Below are positions 30,516 to 38,917 of a stretch of DNA of 64,000 nt, piece after piece. This stretch comes from Gammaproteobacteria bacterium. Its GTDB lineage: Bacteria > Pseudomonadota > Gammaproteobacteria > Steroidobacterales > Steroidobacteraceae. Position numbers and translations under genes: made by a program. Each line of letters begins with the position of its first letter. Position 1 is the stretch's first letter. Location of the stretch: the NCBI GenBank assembly GCA_025359565.1, contig JANYFY010000009.1, positions 248,001-312,000 on the forward strand, in the 5' to 3' direction. The notes under the pieces are model-generated. The model had not been told where the DNA came from, did no database searches, and saw nothing but the letters and a program-made list of their open reading frames with translations.

Positions 30516-31885
30516 CCGCGAGCGGCGAGGGTCCTTACCGGCCACTGGCGGATCGCTTGCGCGCTCAAACTTTGGATGAGTATGTGGGCCAAACCCAATT
30601 GCTCGGGCCAGAGGCGCCGCTGCGCCGCGCGATAGAGACCGGCCGCCCTCACTCGATGATTTTATGGGGGCCACCCGGGACCGGAAAAACCACGCTCGCA
30701 CGTCTCGTCGCTAATGGCGTACACGCTGAGTTTGTGGTGCTATCAGCGGTGCTGGCGGGCATTAAAGATATTCGAGCGGTGGTCGAGCGTGCCCGGGTCT
30801 TGCGCGGCTTTGGCGCTAACGTCGGCGCTGGCGCTGGCGCTGGCGGTGGCGTTGGCGCTGGCGCTGGCGCTGGCAGCGGTAGCCGCGATACCGTGCTCTT
30901 CCTGGATGAAGTGCATCGTTTTAATAAAGCGCAGCAGGATGCATTTTTGCCTTATGTCGAAGACGGGACCTTAATTTTTATCGGGGCTACCACTGAAAAT
31001 CCGTCGTTTGAGGTGAATAATGCCTTGCTGTCGCGTACTCGCGTCTATGTACTGAAGCCTTTGCAGGCTGCCGACTTAGAGATACTTTTGGACCGAGCCT
31101 TAAGTGATCCCGAACGAGGACTGGGGGCGCTCAGCTTGCAACTTGATCCTGAAGCGCGGGATCTTTTAGTGGCGGCCGCTGACGGCGATGCGCGACGAAT
31201 GCTCAATTTGCTGGAGACGGCCGCGGATTTAAGTCAACCTGAGGCCAATAGGCGGCGCGTAAGTATTGCGAGCATGCGTGAGGTCATAGGCACTACCTAT
31301 GTGCGCTTCGATAAAGGGGGTGAGAATTTTTACGATCAGATTTCAGCTCTGCATAAGTCGGTGCGAGGCAGCGATCCTGACGCCGCGCTTTACTGGTTGT
31401 GTCGCATGTTGGCCGGAGGGGTGGACCCCTTGTATGTGGCTCGTAGAGTATTGCGGATGGCGAGCGAAGATATTGGTAATGCCGATCCGCGTGCGCTGAC
31501 GCTGGCCTTAGAGTCATGCCAGGTATACGAGCGTCTGGGAAGCCCTGAGGGCGAATTGGCTATTGCCCAGGCAGTTGTGTTCTTGTCCTGCGCTGCCAAG
31601 AGCAATGCGGTGTATGTGGCTTATAACGCGGCGGTTGAGGACGCTACGAGTTTAGGTTCTTTAGAAGTGCCATTGCATTTGCGCAATGCGCCCACGCGCC
31701 TGATGAAAGAGATCGGTTACGGCAAGGATTACCGCTATGCGCATAATGAACCCGGCGGATTCGCTGCGGGAGCGCGGTATTTCCCCGATAATATGCCAGA
31801 CCGTCGTTACTACTTACCGGTCCCCCGCGGATTAGAAATTAAAATTGCTGAAGCGATGATAGCGCGGCGCGTGCGTGAGGCTTAA
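30512..31885 (+). CDS. rarA: Replication-associated recombination protein RarA (MgsA)
   Basis: AAA+ clamp-loader-like ATPase acting at stalled forks. It has Walker A GPPGTGKTT, Walker B LFLDEVHRFNK, the sensor GATTENPSFEVNNALLSRTR and a C-terminal tetramerisation domain (GNADPRALTLALESCQ). Between the ERARVLRG helix and DTVLFLDEVHR there is a ~26-residue Gly/Ala-rich insert (about residues 99-124), where relatives have only a few residues. The rest of the domain aligns without gaps, so the insert probably forms a flexible surface loop. Confidence 0.95.
   Translation: MTASGEGPYRPLADRLRAQTLDEYVGQTQLLGPEAPLRRAIETGRPHSMILWGPPGTGKTTLARLVANGVHAEFVVLSAVLAGIKDIRAVVERARVLRGFGANVGAGAGAGGGVGAGAGAGSGSRDTVLFLDEVHRFNKAQQDAFLPYVEDGTLIFIGATTENPSFEVNNALLSRTRVYVLKPLQAADLEILLDRALSDPERGLGALSLQLDPEARDLLVAAADGDARRMLNLLETAADLSQPEANRRRVSIASMREVIGTTYVRFDKGGENFYDQISALHKSVRGSDPDAALYWLCRMLAGGVDPLYVARRVLRMASEDIGNADPRALTLALESCQVYERLGSPEGELAIAQAVVFLSCAAKSNAVYVAYNAAVEDATSLGSLEVPLHLRNAPTRLMKEIGYGKDYRYAHNEPGGFAAGARYFPDNMPDRRYYLPVPRGLEIKIAEAMIARRVREA
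30823..30880. repeat. (GGCGCT)n hexamer tract inside rarA
   Basis: Near-perfect tandem GGCGCT hexamers with a GGCGGT and GGCGTT interruption, read as Gly-Ala pairs. They sit in the first exposed loop before Walker B of RarA and preserve the frame whatever the copy number. Confidence 0.9.
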
Positions 31886-33858
<1,973 letters not shown>

Positions 33859-33946
33859 GGTCAGTCCTTAGATTGGTAAAAACGAAACGTATTTTAGCAC
33901 CCCTGCAGATGTCGTGCCGAAACGTCAAAAATCCAAAAAAAACGAT

Positions 33947-34942
33947 TTACCCATTGAGAAAGCGCATTCCGGCCGCATCGTAGCGCGTCCCGACGGCAAT
34001 CCCCACGGGGGCAACGGTTGCAATGCGTGCAAGGTCTCCCTGTTGAAGCTGAACACTAGCAGCCATTATATTTTCTTGGAGTCGAGAGATGTTTGTCGTT
34101 CCGGGGATGGGCACTATGTGGGGATCTTGGGCGAGTAGCCAGGCAAGCGCTAGTTGCGCCGGTGTGGAGTTTTTTTCCTTAGCAATGGTGTTAACTGCAT
34201 CGACTACCGCAAGATTTTTGGCGAAATTGTCTCCTTGGAATCGGGGTGAGTTGCGCCGAAAATCGCCGGCGTCTAGATCATTAACGCTACGAAACCGTCC
34301 CGTGAGAAATCCGCGGCCCAGTGGGCTGTAGGCAACAAAACCGATGCCTAATTCGCGGCAGAGGGGTAGTACACCCTCCTCTGGATCGCGGCTCCAAAGC
34401 GAATATTCTGATTGAACCGCTGTAATAGGATGAACGCGATGGGCGCGGCGAATGGTCTCTACGCTGGGTTCCGACAAGCCAATATAACGAATTTTGCCCG
34501 AGCGCACTAATTCAGCCATAGCGCCTACCGTCTCTTCGATCGGTGTATTGGGGTCGACCCGATGTTGGTAGTAGAGATCTATACGCTCGATTTGCAAACG
34601 CTTTAAAGAACCTTCGCAGCAGGCTCGCACGTAATCGGGTTTGCCGCTTATGCCGCGCCTTCCGGGGTCATTGGGATCACGTTGGATGCCGAATTTAGTA
34701 GCGAGAAATACATTGTTGCGTCTATCTGCGATGGCCTTCCCGATGAGTATCTCGTTGGAGAAGGGTCCATACATGTCTGCGGTGTCTAAAAAGCTTACAC
34801 CGGCGTCGATCGCAGCCTTAATAGTTGCGATGGCCGCAGTCTCGCTAGGCAAGCTAGAAGTGTAAAAATCCGATAGGCCCATGCAACCTAAGCCGATGGC
34901 AGAGACTTGCGGGCCATGAGGACCCAATTTACGAGTATTCAT
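33947..34942 (-). CDS. Aldo/keto reductase
   Basis: NADPH-dependent reductase of the AKR superfamily (TIM barrel). The catalytic tetrad is visible: Asp and Tyr in [14 protein letters not shown], Lys in FLATKFGIQ and His in [12 protein letters not shown]. The class resembles the YajO/AKR13-like group, whose natural substrates are mostly unknown. I start at [10 protein letters not shown]; an in-frame start ten codons earlier adds a non-conserved segment. Its start lies about 50 bases upstream of, and on the opposite strand to, tRNA-Ser. Confidence 0.9.
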   Translation of the reverse strand: MNTRKLGPHGPQVSAIGLGCMGLSDFYTSSLPSETAAIATIKAAIDAGVSFLDTADMYGPFSNEILIGKAIADRRNNVFLATKFGIQRDPNDPGRRGISGKPDYVRACCEGSLKRLQIERIDLYYQHRVDPNTPIEETVGAMAELVRSGKIRYIGLSEPSVETIRRAHRVHPITAVQSEYSLWSRDPEEGVLPLCRELGIGFVAYSPLGRGFLTGRFRSVNDLDAGDFRRNSPRFQGDNFAKNLAVVDAVNTIAKEKNSTPAQLALAWLLAQDPHIVPIPGTTNISRLQENIMAASVQLQQGDLARIATVAPVGIAVGTRYDAAGMRFLNG

Positions 34943-34990
34943 GAGTCGGAAATTATACGCCACCCGTGACATAATTAGCGGGTCGCGATT

Positions 34991-35080
34991 GGAGAGGTGG
35001 CAGAGCGGTTGAATGCACCGGTCTTGAAAACCGGAGGCCCTTTACGGGGCTCGTGAGTTCGAATCTCACCCTCTCCGCCA
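34991..35080 (+). tRNA. tRNA-Ser (anticodon UGA)
   Basis: A 90-nt tRNA with encoded CCA. The acceptor GGAGAGG pairs with CCTCTCC, the anticodon stem CCGGT/ACCGG carries the loop CTTGAAA (anticodon TGA), and a long variable arm typical of tRNA-Ser is present. Its last 19-23 bases are repeated twice downstream and mark an integration site. Confidence 0.96.
35062..35080 (+). repeat. att core copy 1 (3' end of tRNA-Ser)
   Basis: AATCTCACCCTCTCCGCCA within the tRNA T-arm and acceptor. The same 19 bases recur at 35228-35246 and 37074-37092. Copies 1 and 3 share 23 bases when flanks are included. Confidence 0.85.
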
Positions 35081-35081
35081 T

Positions 35082-35122
35082 TTAGAAATAAAGCGCCCCA
35101 TCTTGGGGCGCTTTATTTCTAA
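35082..35122. terminator. Perfect 19-bp inverted repeat after tRNA-Ser
   Basis: TTAGAAATAAAGCGCCCCA and its exact reverse complement flank a TCT loop, right after the CCA end. The GC-rich core with A/T-rich outer arms is the form of a bidirectional intrinsic terminator. Confidence 0.85.
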
Positions 35123-35137
35123 GGAGCGGTGCGTGGA

Positions 35138-35222
35138 CGAACTCACTGAGTTCGACAAAATCGCCTGGAGCGATTTTGGACGCGCGTAGCGCGCCCCGCA
35201 GGGGCGAGGGCCCGGACGGCCC
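35138..35222. repeat. Chain of five small hairpins
   Basis: Five consecutive palindromes in 85 bases: CGAACTCA/TGAGTTCG, AAAATCGC/GCGATTTT (35157-35177), GCGC/GCGC around GTA, GCCCC/GGGGC (35193-35205) and GGGCC/GGCCC (35208-35222). They end four bases before att copy 2. No coding frame explains them. They could be a structured RNA or a protein-binding array at the recombination site. Confidence 0.7.
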
Positions 35223-35227
35223 GAGTC

Positions 35228-35246
35228 AATCTCACCCTCTCCGCCA
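35228..35246 (+). repeat. att core copy 2
   Basis: Exact 19-base copy of the tRNA-Ser 3' end, ending in CCGCCA, without the rest of a tRNA. It is preceded by the GGGCC/GGCCC hairpin. Confidence 0.85.
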
Positions 35247-35432
35247 GAATACTGCACATTGGCATTCTGAAAAATTCTAACCGAATCTCGATTTGCACTA
35301 GGACTTGCACGGCCCTCTGCAACAAGTTTATTCTTCGAAGGAACGTGGAGTTGCGCGTGTAAATGGAACGGTCAGTACAAGGTTCAAGCGTCGCGCGAGG
35401 CCTGACCACGGTCACCAATAGGAGTGCCCATC

Positions 35433-35501
35433 ATGGCTAGTTACCGACAATACAGAAACGAAGATGGCATGAGGGGATTCGTTGGCCAGGGCGAAGGTTG
35501 A
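35433..35501 (+). CDS. Possible 22-residue leader peptide or gene remnant
   Basis: ATG with a good AGGAGT site eight bases upstream, 22 codons (MASYRQYRNEDGMRGF...), ending seven bases before the ATG of the membrane protein gene. The stretch 35247-35432 before it shows no other gene. It may be a coupled leader or the tail of a lost gene. I do not recognise the sequence. Confidence 0.3.
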   Translation: MASYRQYRNEDGMRGFVGQGEG

Positions 35502-35508
35502 ATTTGCT

Positions 35509-36192
35509 ATGGCACCTCTACTGCTTTTCCACATCACTACCGCTTCCATCGCGTTGCTTGGCGGCGTAGCAGCGATGAGCTTGCGCAAAGGCTCAACAGG
35601 GCATCGCTCCGGCGGAACCGTTTTTGTGACTGTTATGATTTGCATGACGCTCAGTGCAATCCCTTTGGGACTTCTCAAAACGCAGACTCTTAATGCGCTC
35701 GTGGGCGCTCTCACCTGCTACCTAGTGGCAAGCGGATGGATGGCCGGCCGCCGCAACCGTTTTTCGTACGTTCAAATCGCGAACGCGACCCTCGGTTTGG
35801 TGGCACTGGGAGTCGGGGCATTCTTGGTGAAATTCGGAGTCGAGGCACTCGATAGCCCATCTCATTTGAAAAACGGGGAAGGCGCGTCGGGATATTTCTT
35901 TTTTGGGACGATCGCCCTGTCGAGCGCGGCGCTCGATCTCCGTCTGGTCATTGGCGGTATTGGCAACAAGCACCGGATCGCACGTCACCTGTTGCGGATG
36001 AACCTCGCAATGGCGATTGGCATCATCTCGGTGACTCCACGTCTGAACCGGCTTGCCGGACACCCCATTCAGAGTGACGCGTTGCTGGTGCTTCCGACGG
36101 GTCTGGTGCTCCTTTTTATGGTCTTTTGGCTGTGGCGCGTACTTGTGGGCAAACGCGGTAAGGCGGCTTTGGACCGCGCCCTTGCCGGTTAA
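35509..36192 (+). CDS. DUF2306-like polytopic membrane protein
   Basis: A 227-residue membrane protein with about seven helices. It opens with LLLFHITTASIALLGGVAAM and then KGSTGHRSGGTVFVTVMICM, the pattern of DUF2306-type proteins (early His, short basic HR motif between helices 1 and 2). The last helix ends in a basic stretch (WRVLVGKRGKAALDR). I start at ATG 35509, preceded by GAAGG; a TTG 27 bases earlier is possible. It is the first gene of the tRNA-Ser islet. Function unknown. Confidence 0.75.
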   Translation: MAPLLLFHITTASIALLGGVAAMSLRKGSTGHRSGGTVFVTVMICMTLSAIPLGLLKTQTLNALVGALTCYLVASGWMAGRRNRFSYVQIANATLGLVALGVGAFLVKFGVEALDSPSHLKNGEGASGYFFFGTIALSSAALDLRLVIGGIGNKHRIARHLLRMNLAMAIGIISVTPRLNRLAGHPIQSDALLVLPTGLVLLFMVFWLWRVLVGKRGKAALDRALAG

Positions 36193-36296
36193 CTGCATTG
36201 GCGAACGGGTTACCCACCCTGTGCCGGTACGGCTAAGAGCGTCGTATGCACTCGGCGTCAGACTGCGTGGTCAGGGGCCGATATTAAAGATCGGAG

Positions 36297-36323
36297 ACAC
36301 ACACATACACACATACACACATA
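36297..36323. repeat. ACACACAT microsatellite
   Basis: About three copies of an ACACACAT octamer plus flanking AC, in the ~195-base gap between the membrane protein and brnT. Nothing else is seen in that gap apart from the brnT promoter. Confidence 0.8.
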
Positions 36324-36352
36324 AGCAGCTACGACACGCCGTCAATATAGAC

Positions 36353-36381
36353 TTGCCTAGTTATTTAATAGTAGCTACAAT
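36353..36381 (+). promoter_or_regulatory. brnTA promoter with GTAGCTAC palindrome
   Basis: TTGCCT and TACAAT are separated by exactly 17 bases. Transcription is predicted to begin at or within a base or two of the GTG of brnT, so the message may be leaderless. A perfect 8-bp palindrome GTAGCTAC (36371-36378) overlaps the -10 and could be part of the operator for BrnA, which autoregulates its operon in Brucella. Confidence 0.6.
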
Positions 36382-36387
36382 AAATGC

Positions 36388-36669
36388 GTGAAAATTACTT
36401 ACGATCCGGTAAAAAATCATAGGAATATTCGCCTTCGTGATTTGCCATTTGATCGAGTAGCAGAGGTTGATTTCACCACTGCTATTAGATCGGTGGACAT
36501 CCGCAAAGAGTACGGCGAAGTGCGTGTGGTCGCTATGGGGTATTTGGAGCAACGTCTGCATTTGATGTGTTATGTGCAAATAGCCGTAGATACCATTCGG
36601 GTTATCAGTTTCCGTAAAGCAAACAATCGAGAAATGAGGAAATATGCGAAAAGCAAAGCCATTGACTAA
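36388..36669 (+). CDS. brnT: BrnT-type ribonuclease toxin
   Basis: A 93-residue type II toxin that cleaves RNA and stops translation in the founding Brucella system. The BrnT pattern is present: ITYDPVKNHRNIRLRDLPFDRVAEVDF near the start, EYGEVRVVAMGYLEQRLHLM in the middle, and IRVISFRKANNREMRKY at the end. The start is GTG. It overlaps brnA by 26 bases, the standard toxin-first order of this family. Confidence 0.92.
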   Translation: MKITYDPVKNHRNIRLRDLPFDRVAEVDFTTAIRSVDIRKEYGEVRVVAMGYLEQRLHLMCYVQIAVDTIRVISFRKANNREMRKYAKSKAID

Positions 36670-36967
36670 CGGCGCGGGGGAGGTGCGGGAATTGACCGCA
36701 GCCGAATTCAAACAAATGCGTCCCTACACTAAGCAAGAGCTCGAAGGGCTACGCGCCCCTCACACGATTCGACATGTTACAAATGCGCAGTACGAGACGG
36801 TAAAGCGCAAGGTCGGCGAGCGTGGACCGCAGAAGGCACCAACTAAGCGTCTTGTTTCGCTGCGCCTATCCGCAGGCGTATTGGAGCATTTTAAATCGAC
36901 CGGTGCCGGTTGGCAGACTCGAATTGACGAAACACTTAAGCGCGCAGCTAAACGCGCGGCGGGCTAG
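36644..36967 (+). CDS. brnA: BrnA-type antitoxin
   Basis: A 107-residue antitoxin. The N-terminal part is charged and likely binds BrnT. The C-terminal ~40 residues (VSLRLSAGVLEHFKSTGAGWQTRIDETLKR) have the ribbon-helix-helix DNA-binding pattern. It neutralises the toxin and probably represses the operon. After it come about 105 non-coding bases with a GCGGCC/GGCCGC hairpin (loop AAAA) leading into att copy 3. Confidence 0.92.
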   Translation: MRKAKPLTNGAGEVRELTAAEFKQMRPYTKQELEGLRAPHTIRHVTNAQYETVKRKVGERGPQKAPTKRLVSLRLSAGVLEHFKSTGAGWQTRIDETLKRAAKRAAG

Positions 36968-37073
36968 TAATTATGATCGTTCGCGTGCCTGTTCGCAAAC
37001 TCGTGCACTCAATATCGCAACTTGACCCATCATTTTATCAAACCTAAAGGGGGTCTGCGGCCAAAAGGCCGCG

Positions 37074-37092
37074 AATCTCACCCTCTCCGCCA
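37074..37092 (+). repeat. att core copy 3, shared with a coding region
   Basis: Third exact copy of the 19-base tRNA-Ser end. On the minus strand the same bases encode the last residues (W-R-R-G) and TGA stop of the sulfotransferase-like gene, so this copy is under coding constraint. Confidence 0.85.
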
Positions 37093-37827
37093 TTCTAGCT
37101 TGTGCTTTGACAGTGCGTGATAATGTGGCATGGCTTGCCTAGCGAGTGCTTCCAGTGCGGGATCGAGCGGATCGGTATTCGTCGCGGAGGACAACGAAAA
37201 ACCGGTGGATTTTTCAACCGATTGATACCACGCCGGTGCCCATACTCCGTCGGTTGTGCGCCGGCCGGGCAACCAATGCAACATTCTAGAGGTGTACGGT
37301 ATGCTTAAGCGATTGCATAAAATCTCAAGCATTTTCGCAGGATTGTCCAAAACATCTAGCGCATCGATTACGGGTGGAGCTACCCCCAGACGATCCGCCT
37401 CGGCATTAAATAATTCGCGCTGTTGGACACAGCCTATGTCTTCCAAAGTCACCGTCGATCGTTTCGACGCATAAGAGGCGAGGACCGCCCGGGGATCTCG
37501 AATCAAGTAAATATTGCGCATTTGCGCCAGCCATTTTCGATCAACCTTTTGGGTCATATGCAAAGTCATGTGCTTTTGATACCAAATAGGCTTGTCACCC
37601 GGTACCGGTCCGAGCAGCGTATGAATTACCTCTTGCGGGTCTAGAGATTGCGATGCAATCACTTGGGTTCGCAGTGGATGATCGAGTCCACTATTTTCTA
37701 GGTAAATAGCGTAAAAAGGTTCATCGCTGACCGCACAATCGCCGCGAGATTCAAATGCACGCATCATGGCCGTCGAAATATTTCGCGGGCCGGACCACAT
37801 CGCAATCCGAATTGGCAGCACGCTCAT
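37078..37827 (-). CDS. Sulfotransferase-like protein paired with a class-IV aminotransferase
   Basis: A 249-residue P-loop protein. IAMWSGPRNISTAMMRAF near the start resembles the PAPS 5'-phosphosulfate loop of sulfotransferases, and YLIRDPRAVLASY the 3'-phosphate-binding motif. In plants this domain is fused to a branched-chain aminotransferase-like domain. Here the two are adjacent genes with a four-base overlap, which supports a joint role. The substrate is unknown. Its 3' end lies in att copy 3, so its last residues depend on the integration site sequence. Confidence 0.75.
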   Translation of the reverse strand: MSVLPIRIAMWSGPRNISTAMMRAFESRGDCAVSDEPFYAIYLENSGLDHPLRTQVIASQSLDPQEVIHTLLGPVPGDKPIWYQKHMTLHMTQKVDRKWLAQMRNIYLIRDPRAVLASYASKRSTVTLEDIGCVQQRELFNAEADRLGVAPPVIDALDVLDNPAKMLEILCNRLSIPYTSRMLHWLPGRRTTDGVWAPAWYQSVEKSTGFSLSSATNTDPLDPALEALARQAMPHYHALSKHKLEWRRG

Positions 37828-38741
37828 CGCGTTACTAACACCTGTGAATCCTTAAGAGTTTCATAGAGTGACCGCAACCGCTGAGTTACGGGTCCGGGAA
37901 GCTCGGTCTTGAATCGCCTGCCGTCGATTTCACTGACCGGGGTGATGCCGCCAAAAGTACCTGTCACGAAAGCCTCTTCAGCATCATAGGTGTCACTCTG
38001 GTCGAAATTGCTGAGGCGAATTTTGATGTCATTTTGGCGACACAGTTGGATGACGTTCGCTCTGGTAACGCCATGGAAGCAAAACTCACCACTCGACGTC
38101 AGTACTTCACCGTTGCGAACACAGAAAAAATTGGTAGCGTTACAGCTAGAGACGTATCCATTGGGATCGAGCATCAAGGCTTCGTCCGCACCTGCGTTGA
38201 TTGCCTCAAGAAGGGCGCTAATTAAATTTAATCGACTATGCGAATTCAATCGCATATCGAACATATTGGCGGGGCTACAGCGAATCGATGTCGTGTAGAG
38301 CTTCAAGCCGCGCGTGGCCAGGCTAGGATCCGGCACCTTGAACTCGGCGACGATGATCACGGTCGCCGTTCCCAAGGCATTCCGAGGATCTTGGTTCAAC
38401 GCAGTTTTTTCTCCGCGCGTTACCATGAGACGGATATGGACTCCATCTTGCATGCGGTTCGCAGCGAGTGTGCGGTCAAGCGCATCGATCAATTGTTTTC
38501 GATCTAGTCCTATTTCGAGCTGAATTCTGGCGGCACCCCAATACAGTCGTTCAAGGTGTTGATCTAAAAATAGTAGCGTGCCTTTATGTAAACGCACGCC
38601 CTCCCAGACGCCGTCACCCACCACAAAGCCGCCGTCAAAAATGGATATTTTTGCGTCATTGCGCGCGACTAGCAGACCGTTTATGTAAACTAAAGTCGAT
38701 GCGTTTCGTGCGTCAATCGAGAAATCTTGACTCCCGGACAT
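37824..38741 (-). CDS. Class-IV aminotransferase-like protein lacking the PLP lysine
   Basis: A 305-residue fold-type IV PLP-enzyme relative (branched-chain aminotransferase / D-amino-acid transaminase / 4-amino-4-deoxychorismate lyase group). The fold motifs are present: YINGLLVARNDAKISIFDGG, GVWEGVRLHKG, the region before ALMLDPNGYVSSCNATNFF, and GVTRANVIQLC. The segment where the Schiff-base Lys belongs reads DMRLNSHSRLNLISALLEA, with Arg and no Lys within 25 residues. Either the protein is no longer a transaminase, or it is a regulatory or binding partner of the neighbouring sulfotransferase-like protein. Confidence 0.8.
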   Translation of the reverse strand: MSGSQDFSIDARNASTLVYINGLLVARNDAKISIFDGGFVVGDGVWEGVRLHKGTLLFLDQHLERLYWGAARIQLEIGLDRKQLIDALDRTLAANRMQDGVHIRLMVTRGEKTALNQDPRNALGTATVIIVAEFKVPDPSLATRGLKLYTTSIRCSPANMFDMRLNSHSRLNLISALLEAINAGADEALMLDPNGYVSSCNATNFFCVRNGEVLTSSGEFCFHGVTRANVIQLCRQNDIKIRLSNFDQSDTYDAEEAFVTGTFGGITPVSEIDGRRFKTELPGPVTQRLRSLYETLKDSQVLVTR

Positions 38742-38917
38742 GCAGAAACTCCCCTTTAAAGCTGGCTTAAAATGACGACCTAAGTCACAACCTTCATAAA
38801 AAAATCTGCAAGTTCACGAGGTTTTACACGTAAATGACTTTCGTCACGCTTCGCTTATCAGCACGATGCCTATAATTACATATTAGCAGCGGCAGGGTGT
38901 TCGGGTTAACGTCAAAA

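Larger units (their letters stand above)
35081..37092. mobile_element. tRNA-Ser-associated genomic islet
   Basis: About 2 kb bounded by copies of the tRNA-Ser 3' end, with a third copy dividing it into a 166-base hairpin-rich part and a ~1.85 kb gene-bearing part. Contents are an orphan DUF2306-like membrane protein and a BrnT/BrnA toxin-antitoxin pair. I find no integrase or excisionase, so it is either mobilised in trans or the remnant of larger elements. The boundaries follow directly from the repeats; mobility is inferred. Confidence 0.7.

Noticed and set aside
36297-36323. CRISPR-like repeat
   Set aside because: Simple ACACACAT microsatellite without spacers; no cas genes in the window.
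35081-37092. Integrase gene in the tRNA-Ser islet
   Set aside because: None of the frames in the islet shows tyrosine- or serine-recombinase motifs.
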